The position numbers and the translations under genes were made by a program. DNA of 64,000 bases. Origin: Pelagerythrobacter marensis. Its GTDB lineage: Bacteria > Pseudomonadota > Alphaproteobacteria > Sphingomonadales > Sphingomonadaceae. Positions 47,662-56,230 of this stretch are shown here, piece after piece. The stretch lies in assembly GCF_036700095.1 (NCBI RefSeq), contig NZ_CP144918.1:1427001-1491000 (forward strand), written 5' to 3'. The notes under the pieces are model-generated. The model was not told the origin of the DNA and made no database searches. It saw only the letters and a program-made list of their open reading frames with translations. The number at the start of each line of letters is the position of its first letter. Within the stretch, counting starts at the first letter, position 1.

Positions 47662-50600
47662 TGGCGAACGAAAGCACCCCGGATGCCGCCGGTCCCGACG
47701 ACGCGGCCGGGCAGGATGCGGCCCCCGCGCGGCGGTCCCGGCTGGGGAAAGCGGCGCGGTGGGGCGTCGGCATCGTCGTCGGCCTGGTCGCCGTCGTCCT
47801 GCTGGCGCTGGCCGCGCTCAACAGCCCGATCGGCAAGCGCTTCATCGTCGACCGCATAGCCGAGGTCGCACCCGCTTCCGGCCTGCGCATCGCGGTCGGC
47901 CGGATCGAGGGGGACATATACGGCCAGGCCACGCTGCACGATGTCGTGCTCTCCGATCCGCAAGGCCGCTTCCTCACGGTCCCGGTGGCCGAACTGGACT
48001 GGCGCCCGCTGAAATGGTTGTGGAGCGGCCTCGACGTGCGGCACCTGGTCGCCCGCCGCGGGGTCCTGCTGCGCACGCCCGAATTGCTGCCGGGCGATCC
48101 CGATGCACCGATCCTGCCCGATTTCGATATTCGGGTGGACCGGCTGGAGCTGGACAATTTCCGGGTCGCGCGCGGTGTGGTGGACGATTCCGAACACCGG
48201 GTGGACCTCGCCGCCAGGGCGGACATTCGCGACGGCCGCGTCTTCCTCGACGCTGACGGACAATTGGGACAGCGCGACACCGTCCGCCTGCTGGTCGATG
48301 CGGAGCCCGACGGCGACCGTTTCGACCTCGAACTCGATTACCGCGCGCCGCAAGGCGGCGTGATCGCCGGCCTTGTCGGTGCCGACGCCGGCTATCGCGC
48401 GCGCATCACCGGCGACGGGACCTGGAGCCGGTGGCGCGGCGCCCTGCTGGTGGAGCGCGAGGGCGAGCGCTTTGCCGCCTTCCGCATCACCAATCGTTCG
48501 GGCCGCTACGGCATCGTGGGGCAGGCGACGCCGGCGCCGGTGCTCGAAGGCGTGGCGGCCGACCTTCTTTCCGGCCCGGTTTCGCTGGCTGCCTTCGGCA
48601 CGCTGGAAAACAGCGTGCTCGATGGCGAGCTGGCGGTTCGCGCGCGCGGGATCGTCGGCGATGCGCAGGGGGCCGTCGATCTCGCCGACAATGCGTTCGA
48701 CGATTTCGCCTTCGACCTGCGGCTGGCCGAAGCCGCGCCCGTGGCGGACATGCGCGTGGAAGGGGCGCGTATCGTCGCCACGCTCGACGGGGCGTTCCGC
48801 GATCTCACGATCGGCCACCGGATCGTGGTCGATCGCTTCGCCAGCGGGACGACCGAGGCGCGCGGCCTGGTGCAGGACGGGACCGCGACTTACGACGGCG
48901 TGCGCTGGACCGTGCCGCTCGACTTGCGCGCACAGCGGGTCGTGGTCGGCAACGAGTTGATCGATCCGCGCCTCGTCCGCGGCCGTCTTTCGGGCGAGAT
49001 CGTCTACGCAGGCACGCGCCTGGTGTCGGACGATCTGCGGCTGGTCTTCCCCGACGCCAGCGCGCGATTCTCGTTGCGGGGGGATACCCGCACCGGGGCC
49101 TATGCCCTTGCCGGGCCGGTCGCGCTGCGCGGGTTGCGGATAGAGAACGTCGGGGCGGCCAGCGGCACTGCGAAGATTCTGTTCAAGGTCGCCGACGGCG
49201 TGCCCTGGTCGCTGCGCGCCAATTTCGCCGGGCGCATCGGCGATGTGACCAATGCCACGCTGGCCAACCTTGCCGGGCCGACGATCGCCTTCCGCGGCGG
49301 GGTGGGCCTGGGCGGTGCCGGGCCGATCGTGTTCCGCGATCTGACGGTCGATTCGCAGAAGCTCCAGCTCGCGCTCGACGGCCAGGTTCGCGATGGCACC
49401 ACGACTGTCGCCGGGCAGGGGACGCATAGCGAATACGGGCCCTTCACCGTCGAGGCGGGGCTGGACGGGGAGGGGCCGCGCGCCGCGCTCGTCTTCGCCG
49501 ATCCGCTGCCGGCCGCGGGGCTGAAGGACGTACGCGTCGCGATCGTGCCGAGCGAGAACGGCTTCCTGATCGAGACGGAGGGCGGTTCGATGCTCGGCCC
49601 GTTCGACGGCACGCTGGAACTGCTGATGCCCGAAGGCGGGCCGACCCGGATCGCGATCGACCGGCTCGACGTCTGGGAAACCCGCGTGCAGGGCGACCTG
49701 CTGCTGGGCGACGACGGGGTGTCGGGCGATCTCGCGCTTGCCGGCGGCGGGCTGGACGGTACGATCGCGCTGGCGCCGCGCGCCGGCGGGCAGGCGTTCG
49801 ATGTCGCCATCGACGCCAGAAGCGCCCGTTTCGGCGGGGAGACCCCGATTGCCATCGGTCGCGCGCATGTCGAGGCCAGCGGCCTGCTGGCCGACGGGAA
49901 CACCACGATCGAAGGCGACGCCACCGCGCAGGGCCTGCAATATGGCACCCTGTTCCTCGGCCGCCTGACCGCCGATGCGCGCGTGCGCAACGGCGAAGGG
50001 GACGTCGACGTCGCCTTCACCGGACGGCGCGGCAGCCGGCTGGGAATGCAGCTCGATGCCGAGTTCGCCTCGCAGCGGATTGCCGTTGCCGCGCGCGGGT
50101 TCTTCGCCGGGCGCCGCATTTCGATGCCGCGCCGCGCGATCTTCCTCGCGCAGGAGGGGGGCGGCTGGGCGCTCCAGCCGACGCAGGTCGGCTATGGCGG
50201 CGGGATCGCGATCGCATCCGGGCGTTTCGGCGGCACCGGCCCCACCTCGCTCGAACTGAAAATGGCAAAGATGCCGCTGTCGCTCGCCGATGCGGCGGTG
50301 GAGGATCTGGGGCTGGGGGGCACGATTTCCGGCGTGGTCGATTTCGGCACGGGCGAGAACGGCCTGCCGACCGGCAGCGCGCGGGTGCAGGTGGACGGGC
50401 TGACCCGTTCCGGCATGGTCCTGACCTCGCGCCCGATCGACCTGTCGCTGGTCGCGCGGCTGGGCGCGGACCAGCTGGAAACGCGCGCCGTGATCGACGA
50501 GGGCGGCGAACGGCGCGGGCGCCTGCAGGGCCGCATTTCCGGCCTGCCGGCAGGCGGCGCGCTGTTCGACCGGCTGCGCGCGGGCAACCTGGCGGCGCAG

Positions 50601-51872
50601 CTGCGCTATGCCGGCCCCGCCGACGCGCTGTGGCGGCTCGCCGCGATCGATACGTTCGACCTGACAGGGCCGCTTTCGGTCGCCGCCAATGTCACCGGCA
50701 CGCTGGCCGATCCGCAAGTGCGCGGCTCCCTTGCGAGCGACAACCTGCGGCTGCGCAGCGGCCTGTCGGGCACCGACGTTACCGGGGTCAGCGCACGGGG
50801 CGACTTCGCGGGGGCGCGCCTGCGGCTGACCCGCTTCGCCGGCAACACGGCCGGCGGCGGCACGGTGTCGGGCAGCGGCACCGTGACCTTGCAGGACCTC
50901 GGCCAGCGCGGGCCGCAAATGGATATCCGCATCGCGGCGCGCAACGCCAGCCTGCTCGATGCCAACGGTCTCAAGGCCACTGTCACCGGACCGTTGCGGA
51001 TCGTGTCCGACGGCATAGGCGGCACGATCGCCGGGCGGTTGCTGGTCAACCGGGCAAGCTGGTCGCTGGGCGCGATGGAGGAGGCGCAGGACCTGCCGCA
51101 GATCAGCACGCGCGAGATCAACGCCCCGGCCGATATTGCCCCACGCGCCGTCCCCAGCGCCCCCTGGCGCTATCTGATCGACGCCCGCGCCCCGTCGCGC
51201 GTCGATGTCGACGGCATGGGGCTGGAAAGCGAATGGCGCGCGAACGTGCGGGTGCGCGGGACGACCGACGATCCGCGTATCGGCGGCGAGGCCTCGGTCG
51301 TCCGGGGCGAATACACGTTCGCCGGCGCGCGGTTCGAACTGACCCGCGGACAGATCGATTTCGACGAGACCGGCCCGATCGATCCGCGGCTCGATATCCG
51401 GGCGGAGACGGAGCGCGACGGCCTGGACGTCATCGTCCAGGTCCAGGGCAATGCCATGCAGCCCGAAATCAGCTTCACCTCGTCGCCCGCGCTGCCCGAG
51501 GAGGAGATTCTCGCCCGGCTGCTGTTCGGCGGGTCGATCACCGACCTTTCCGCAACCGACGCGCTCCAGCTCGGCGCAGCGGTCGCATCGCTGCGGGGCG
51601 GCGGCGGGCTCGACCCGATCAACCAGCTGCGCTCCGCGATCGGGCTGGACCGCCTGCGCATCGTCGGCCCCGATCCGGCGCTCGACCGCGGTACGGCGGT
51701 TGCGGTGGGCAAGAACTTCGGCCGCCGGTTCTATGCCGAAATCATCACCGACGGGCAGGGCTACAGCGCGACCGAGGTGGAGTTCCGGGTGACCTCGTGG
51801 CTCTCGCTGCTCGCCAGCGTGTCCACCATCGGCCGCGAGAGCGTGCGGGCGGAAGTCAGCCGCGACTACTGA
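47661..51872 (+). CDS. tamB: Inner-membrane-anchored TamB
   Basis: 1403 residues. A short cytoplasmic N-terminus, one membrane segment (WGVGIVVGLVAVVLLALAAL, about 34-53), then a very long beta-taco region that alternates short strands, and the C-terminal DUF490 part with RGEYTFAGARFELTRGQIDF and EEEILARLLFGGSI. It ends in a strand region finishing SRDY. TamB spans the periplasm and meets TamA at the outer membrane; newer work on the family links it to phospholipid transport. Starts one base inside the tamA stop (TGATG). Confidence 0.95.
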   Translation: MANESTPDAAGPDDAAGQDAAPARRSRLGKAARWGVGIVVGLVAVVLLALAALNSPIGKRFIVDRIAEVAPASGLRIAVGRIEGDIYGQATLHDVVLSDPQGRFLTVPVAELDWRPLKWLWSGLDVRHLVARRGVLLRTPELLPGDPDAPILPDFDIRVDRLELDNFRVARGVVDDSEHRVDLAARADIRDGRVFLDADGQLGQRDTVRLLVDAEPDGDRFDLELDYRAPQGGVIAGLVGADAGYRARITGDGTWSRWRGALLVEREGERFAAFRITNRSGRYGIVGQATPAPVLEGVAADLLSGPVSLAAFGTLENSVLDGELAVRARGIVGDAQGAVDLADNAFDDFAFDLRLAEAAPVADMRVEGARIVATLDGAFRDLTIGHRIVVDRFASGTTEARGLVQDGTATYDGVRWTVPLDLRAQRVVVGNELIDPRLVRGRLSGEIVYAGTRLVSDDLRLVFPDASARFSLRGDTRTGAYALAGPVALRGLRIENVGAASGTAKILFKVADGVPWSLRANFAGRIGDVTNATLANLAGPTIAFRGGVGLGGAGPIVFRDLTVDSQKLQLALDGQVRDGTTTVAGQGTHSEYGPFTVEAGLDGEGPRAALVFADPLPAAGLKDVRVAIVPSENGFLIETEGGSMLGPFDGTLELLMPEGGPTRIAIDRLDVWETRVQGDLLLGDDGVSGDLALAGGGLDGTIALAPRAGGQAFDVAIDARSARFGGETPIAIGRAHVEASGLLADGNTTIEGDATAQGLQYGTLFLGRLTADARVRNGEGDVDVAFTGRRGSRLGMQLDAEFASQRIAVAARGFFAGRRISMPRRAIFLAQEGGGWALQPTQVGYGGGIAIASGRFGGTGPTSLELKMAKMPLSLADAAVEDLGLGGTISGVVDFGTGENGLPTGSARVQVDGLTRSGMVLTSRPIDLSLVARLGADQLETRAVIDEGGERRGRLQGRISGLPAGGALFDRLRAGNLAAQLRYAGPADALWRLAAIDTFDLTGPLSVAANVTGTLADPQVRGSLASDNLRLRSGLSGTDVTGVSARGDFAGARLRLTRFAGNTAGGGTVSGSGTVTLQDLGQRGPQMDIRIAARNASLLDANGLKATVTGPLRIVSDGIGGTIAGRLLVNRASWSLGAMEEAQDLPQISTREINAPADIAPRAVPSAPWRYLIDARAPSRVDVDGMGLESEWRANVRVRGTTDDPRIGGEASVVRGEYTFAGARFELTRGQIDFDETGPIDPRLDIRAETERDGLDVIVQVQGNAMQPEISFTSSPALPEEEILARLLFGGSITDLSATDALQLGAAVASLRGGGGLDPINQLRSAIGLDRLRIVGPDPALDRGTAVAVGKNFGRRFYAEIITDGQGYSATEVEFRVTSWLSLLASVSTIGRESVRAEVSRDY

Positions 51873-51892
51873 CGTGCGAAGCGCCGCGGCGG

Positions 51893-52597
51893 TCATGCCC
51901 GCTTGCCTTCATAGAGCCGGGCTTCGGCGGCGCGCCGGCGGACAAGGCCGGTCAGCACCCGCCCACCGGCGCGGTTCCAGCGGGCGAACTCGCGCGCCGC
52001 GCCGTCGTGGTCGCCCGCCACGTGCTTGCGGGTCAGCGTCGCGCGGGCGATCGCGCCGGTGTTGTAATGGAAGCTGACCAGCGCATCGAACTGGCCCTGC
52101 GTGGTCGGCGCATCGCCGATGGCGGCGGCGACTTCGGCGGCATGGCGTCCGACGTCGCGCACCAGCCGCGCATCGCATTCCTCCTGCGTCCACACGGTTC
52201 CCGGGCCGATCCCCGGCCCGGTCGCGCCCCAGCCGATCGTCCACGGTGCGCCGCTCCCGGCCCCGGTCCGGGCCAGGCTGCTGGCGGGATCGGGATAGGC
52301 TTCCACCAGCCCGTCCTTGCGCAGTCGCTCGCATCCCTCGAACCGCTTGATGAGAGCGATGCCCGCGGGGCCGACGGTGTGGGATCGGGGAGGTTCGGGG
52401 GTGGTTTCGCTGGCCCCTCCGTCAGCCGCTGTCGCGGCTGCCACCTCCCCAACGCAAGTCGTTGGGGAGGATTCAGGCACCGTTCCTCCCCAACGACTTG
52501 CGTTGGGGAGGGGGACCGCTCGCGAAGCGAGTGGTGGAGGGGCTACTGCGCGCCCGAGCATTGCGCGGACAGCGTCGAAAATCGTCTTGCGTTGCAT
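51893..52597 (-). CDS. GH24 phage-type lysozyme with a repeat-encoded N-terminal linker
   Basis: 234 residues, ATG behind GAGGTG. Residues about 75-234 are a GH24 lysozyme: KRFEGCERLRKDGLVEAYPDPA with E87 as the catalytic acid, then PWTIGWGAT. Residues about 18-65 (PPLASRAVPLPNASRWGG, then SSPTTCVGEV) are translated from a palindromic repeat that lies in frame. No signal peptide is visible. It may be a cell-wall hydrolase of phage origin kept by the host; no other phage gene is nearby. Its end is 20 bases from tamB (convergent). Confidence 0.8.
   Translation of the reverse strand: MQRKTIFDAVRAMLGRAVAPPPLASRAVPLPNASRWGGTVPESSPTTCVGEVAAATAADGGASETTPEPPRSHTVGPAGIALIKRFEGCERLRKDGLVEAYPDPASSLARTGAGSGAPWTIGWGATGPGIGPGTVWTQEECDARLVRDVGRHAAEVAAAIGDAPTTQGQFDALVSFHYNTGAIARATLTRKHVAGDHDGAAREFARWNRAGGRVLTGLVRRRAAEARLYEGKRA
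52414..52555. repeat. REP-like palindromic repeat inside the lysozyme gene
   Basis: Two copies of the unit CCTCCCCAACG-CAAGTCGTTGGGGAGG stand in opposite orientation (about 52444-52470 and 52485-52511). They are framed by further half-palindromes (GTCAGCCGCTGTCGCGGCTG and GACCGCTCGCGAAGCGAG). CCCCTCC and GGAGGGG mark the outer ends. The whole block is read through by the lysozyme frame without a stop. Confidence 0.75.
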
Positions 52598-52730
52598 GCA
52601 GTCACCTCGTCGAAAACGAATCGAGGCAGAACAAATAGGCAACAAATGGGGGTGTAGGAAAATGGTTTTTTGAAAAAAGTCGTTTTCGGCAAGCTGTGGG
52701 CCGGAGCGCGAGGCATCCGCTTGCGGCACG

Positions 52731-52766
52731 AAAAAGGGCGCCCGAACTCGCGTCCGGACGCCCCCC
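52731..52766 (-). terminator. Terminator of glnA
   Basis: Read on the minus strand, GGGCGTCCG pairs with CGGGCGCCC (one T-G wobble) around a 10-base loop, followed by TTTTTC. It lies 23 bases after the glnA stop. Confidence 0.65.
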
Positions 52767-52788
52767 CTCGGTGATCGGGCTATGCGGA

Positions 52789-54198
52789 TCAGGCGCTGTA
52801 ATACATGTCGAATTCGACCGGGCAGGGGGTGGTCTCGAGGCGCATGACCTCTTCCCATTTCAGCTCGATATAGGCTTCGATCTGGTCCTTGGTGAACACG
52901 TCGCCCTTGAGCAGGAAGTCGTGGTCGGCCGAAAGCGCCTCCAGCGCTTCGCGCAAGCTGCCGCAGACGGTCGGCACGTCGGCCAGTTCGGCCGGCGGCA
53001 GGTCGTAGAGGTTCTTGTCCATCGCCTCGCCCGGATGGATCTTGTTCTGGATCCCGTCCAGCCCGGCCATCAGCAGGGCGGAATAGGCGAGGTAGGGGTT
53101 GGCCATGGCATCGGGGAAGCGGAACTCGACCCGCTTGGCCTTGTCGCCCGCGCCGTAGGGGATGCGGCAACTGGCCGAGCGGTTGCGCGCCGAATAGGCG
53201 AGCAGGACCGGCGCCTCGAACCCCGGGACCAGCCGCTTGTAGCTGTTGGTGGTCGGGTTGGTGAAGGCATTGAGCGCCTTGGCATGCTTGATCACGCCGC
53301 CGATGTAGTGGAGGCAGGTGTCCGACAGGCCGGCATAGCCGTTGCCGGCGAAAGTCGGCTTGCCTTCGTTCCAGATCGACATGTGCGTGTGCATGCCGCT
53401 GCCGTTATCGTTCTTGATCGGCTTGGGCATGAATGTCGCCGTCTTGCCGTAGGCATGGGCGACCTGGTGCACGACGTACTTGTAGATCTGCATGTTGTCG
53501 GCGGTTTCGACCAGAGTCGAGAACAGCAGGCCCAGCTCGTGCTGCGCGGCGGCGACTTCGTGGTGATGCTTGTCGCACTTGAGGCCCATTTCGGTCATCG
53601 TCGCGACCATCTCGCCGCGGATGTCGACCGCGCTGTCGACCGGCGCGACGGGGAAATAGCCGCCCTTGGCGCGCGGACGGTGCGCGAGGTTGCCGGCCTC
53701 GTATTCCTTGCCGGTGTTGGTCGGCAGCTCGACATCGTCGATCGCGTAGCCCGAGCCGGCATAGCCGTCTTCGAAGCGAACGTCGTCGAACATGAAGAAC
53801 TCCGCCTCGGGCCCGACGTAGACGGTGTCGCCGATGCCGGTGCTCTTGAGGTAATTCTCCGCCCGCTTGGCGGTGGAACGCGGGTCGCGGCCGTACCAGT
53901 CGCCGGTCGAAGGCTCGACGATGTCGCAGAACAGGATCAGCATCGGCGTGGCGCTGAACGGATCGACATAAGTCCGCTCGAGGTCCGGCTTCAGGATCAT
54001 GTCGCTTTCGTTGATGACTTTCCACCCGGCGATGGAGGAGCCGTCGAACATCAGCCCGTCCTCAAGCTCGTCTTCGCCCAGCATGGCGGCAGTCATGGTC
54101 AGGTGCTGCCACTTGCCCTTCGGGTCGGTGAAGCGCAGGTCGACCCATTCGATCTCCTGCTCCTCGATCTGCTTGAGGACATCTTTGGCCTTGGACAT
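52789..54198 (-). CDS. glnA: Glutamine synthetase type I
   Basis: 469 residues, standard GSI length, starting MSKAKDVL behind GGAAGAG. Landmarks: [20 protein letters not shown] (metal-binding Glu), [18 protein letters not shown] (ATP/metal region), and the adenylylation site Y398 in NLYDLPPAE. It joins ammonia to glutamate at the cost of ATP. The Tyr indicates control by GlnE-type adenylylation signalled by PII. glnB precedes it by 149 bases that hold a palindromic repeat. Confidence 0.97.
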   Translation of the reverse strand: MSKAKDVLKQIEEQEIEWVDLRFTDPKGKWQHLTMTAAMLGEDELEDGLMFDGSSIAGWKVINESDMILKPDLERTYVDPFSATPMLILFCDIVEPSTGDWYGRDPRSTAKRAENYLKSTGIGDTVYVGPEAEFFMFDDVRFEDGYAGSGYAIDDVELPTNTGKEYEAGNLAHRPRAKGGYFPVAPVDSAVDIRGEMVATMTEMGLKCDKHHHEVAAAQHELGLLFSTLVETADNMQIYKYVVHQVAHAYGKTATFMPKPIKNDNGSGMHTHMSIWNEGKPTFAGNGYAGLSDTCLHYIGGVIKHAKALNAFTNPTTNSYKRLVPGFEAPVLLAYSARNRSASCRIPYGAGDKAKRVEFRFPDAMANPYLAYSALLMAGLDGIQNKIHPGEAMDKNLYDLPPAELADVPTVCGSLREALEALSADHDFLLKGDVFTKDQIEAYIELKWEEVMRLETTPCPVEFDMYYSA

Positions 54199-54219
54199 GT
54201 GTGCTCTTCCTTCATTTCT

Positions 54220-54341
54220 CCCCTCCCGCTTGCGGGAGGGGGCGGGGGTGGGCCAGTCGCAGCGGTCGGAAACCCACCCCACTGCGACTAGGACTTGCTG
54301 TGCAAGCCCAAGTCTCGCTCCCCTCCCGCAAGCGGGAGGGG
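54220..54341. repeat. Paired palindromes between glnB and glnA
   Basis: Two perfect palindromes CCCCTCCCGC-TT-GCGGGAGGGG (54220-54241) and CCCCTCCCGC-AA-GCGGGAGGGG (54320-54341) lie exactly 100 bases apart. Their loops are complementary, so they are in opposite orientation. Inner inverted repeats (GTGGG...AGTCGCAG with CTGCGACT...CCCAC, and GACTTG with CAAGTC) could extend the structure into a long cruciform or mRNA hairpin. Confidence 0.8.
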
Positions 54342-54347
54342 ATAGTT

Positions 54348-54755
<408 letters not shown>

Positions 54756-54771
54756 TTACCCCTGCCGGCAA

Positions 54772-54788
54772 ATCAAGAAGCGTGCCAA
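54772..54788 (-). promoter_or_regulatory. Sigma-54-like promoter of glnBA
   Basis: On the minus strand TTGGCACG (54788-54781), four bases CTTC, then TTGAT (54776-54772). The -24 part matches TGGCACG exactly and the spacing is exact; the -12 part has A where the consensus has C (TTGCA/T). Position, about 90 bases before glnB, fits NtrC-type nitrogen control. I cannot point to a clear NtrC site in the 186-base region. Confidence 0.6.
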
Positions 54789-54872
54789 TACGGCCGCCCG
54801 CCGGGTTTGGCCGGGAACGGCCGATCGCGGGCGCGCCGATTGCCTAAACCGAATCCACCCGCTGCCTAAAAT

Positions 54873-55808
54873 CTAGGCATCGAGGCGCAGGCCGGCCGTC
54901 TCGTCGAGCCCGCACATGAGGTTCAGCGACTGCACCGCAGCGCCGCTCGCGCCTTTGCCGAGGTTGTCGAGGCGGGCGACGAGGCGCGCGTGCCAGCCAC
55001 CCTCGTTGCCGAACACGAACAGCTCCATGGCGTCGGACGGACGGGCGCTCTCTTCGAGCACCAGTGCGCCGATCCCGCTTTCGTCGCGGACCGAGACGAC
55101 CGGCGAATCCTGGTAGAAGTCGCGCAGGGCATCGCGCAGACCGGCGGCGGTCGGATCGCCCGCCATCGCCCCCAGGTGCAGCGGGACCTCGACGATCATT
55201 CCGCGATAGGCCGGGACGACCGAGGGGGCGAAGATCACGTCGTGCACCAGGCCGGCGTGGGCTTTCATTTCGGGCCGATGCTTGTGCGCCATGTCGTAGC
55301 CATAGGCGCGGAATGCCGGCGCGCCCCCGGCTTCGAACTGCTCGATCAGCGCCTTGCCCCCGCCCGAATATCCGCTCGCCGCGTTGACGGTGTAGGGCCA
55401 GTCGGCCGGGATCAGCCCGGCGCGCACCAGCGGGGCGACGAGCGCGAGGAAGCCGGTGGGGTAGCACCCCGGATTGCTGACCCGCGCGGCCGAGGCCACC
55501 GTGTCGCGGCCGACCAGTTCGGGGAACCCGTATGTCCAGCCGGGCGCGGTGCGATGCGCACTGGAGGCGTCGATCACCCGCGTCCGCGCATTTGGATCGA
55601 TCATCGTCACCGCTTCGCGCGCGGCGTCGTCGGGCAGGCACAGGATCGCGATGTCGGCATCGTTCAGCGCCTCGCGCCGCGCCGCGGCGTCCTTGCGCCG
55701 TTCGCCTTCGAGAACGCCCAGCGCGAACTCGGGCCGCCCGCGCAGCCGCTCCACGATTTCGAGCCCGGTCGTGCCCGCCGCGCCGTCGATGAATACAGAG
55801 ACGGTCAT
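54873..55808 (-). CDS. argC: N-acetyl-gamma-glutamyl-phosphate reductase (short type)
   Basis: 311 residues, the short (type 2) ArgC. The NADP loop is FIDGAAGTTG (6-15), the catalytic Cys is C115 in SNPGCYPTG, and KHRPEMKAHAG holds the catalytic His region. It reduces acetylglutamyl phosphate in arginine synthesis. The start overlaps the stop of the SH3 protein gene (ATGA), so it is translated with that gene. Confidence 0.95.
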   Translation of the reverse strand: MTVSVFIDGAAGTTGLEIVERLRGRPEFALGVLEGERRKDAAARREALNDADIAILCLPDDAAREAVTMIDPNARTRVIDASSAHRTAPGWTYGFPELVGRDTVASAARVSNPGCYPTGFLALVAPLVRAGLIPADWPYTVNAASGYSGGGKALIEQFEAGGAPAFRAYGYDMAHKHRPEMKAHAGLVHDVIFAPSVVPAYRGMIVEVPLHLGAMAGDPTAAGLRDALRDFYQDSPVVSVRDESGIGALVLEESARPSDAMELFVFGNEGGWHARLVARLDNLGKGASGAAVQSLNLMCGLDETAGLRLDA

Positions 55809-56146
55809 TGCGCCAGCCGATCGATCCGCAGATAGCCGCTCGGCCCCTCCGGCCCGCAGCTCGCCCAGCACCAGTCTCCGGCATAATCGAGCGCTTCGAC
55901 CGCGGTGCCCGCCGCAAGCTGGGCAAGCGCTTCGGAATCCTCGCCCGGGGCGAGATGCAGCGCGGCCCCCTGCGCGCCGACCGTGCGCGGTTGCGGCATG
56001 ACGTAGTGCGCCGCGAGGTAGCGCCCCGCAAGCGCGATATGCGCCAGGTCCCCGCGCAGCGGCAGGGTGCCGGGCGCGGGACGCGCAACGGGTCCCTTCA
56101 GGCCGATGGGGCCTTCGGGCAACTGGTATATATCGTGCGCCGTCAC
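55805..56146 (-). CDS. Stand-alone bacterial SH3-like domain protein, possibly a cut-down C40 peptidase
   Basis: 113 residues, no signal peptide. It contains TLPLRGDLAHIALAGRYLAAHYVMP and an SH3b-type stretch AALHLAPGEDSEALAQLAAGTAVEALDYAGDWCWASC. The same N-terminal pattern, from memory, begins NlpC/P60 (C40) cell-wall peptidases that sit beside the M17 aminopeptidase gene in relatives. Here the chain ends before any NlpC/P60 catalytic Cys-His domain and argC starts at once. It may be the remnant of a longer hydrolase or a real small SH3 protein. Confidence 0.6.
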   Translation of the reverse strand: MTAHDIYQLPEGPIGLKGPVARPAPGTLPLRGDLAHIALAGRYLAAHYVMPQPRTVGAQGAALHLAPGEDSEALAQLAAGTAVEALDYAGDWCWASCGPEGPSGYLRIDRLAQ

Positions 56147-56230
56147 AGGTATTTCTTGAGGACCTCGAAAGTCTGAAAGCCGGGCGCTTACTCGCTGGCA
56201 GGCCGCCGGGCAAGCGCGGCGCGCCGCCCG

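Noticed and set aside
47634-51896. A 1420-residue open frame on the minus strand opposite tamB
   Set aside because: It mirrors tamB almost exactly, has Arg/Gly/Ala/Asp-rich composition, no domains and no ribosome site; long antisense frames are expected at this GC content and codon use.
51893-52597. Prophage remnant suggested by the GH24 lysozyme
   Set aside because: No holin, spanin, structural or integrase genes and no attachment-site repeats nearby; flanking genes are core genes.
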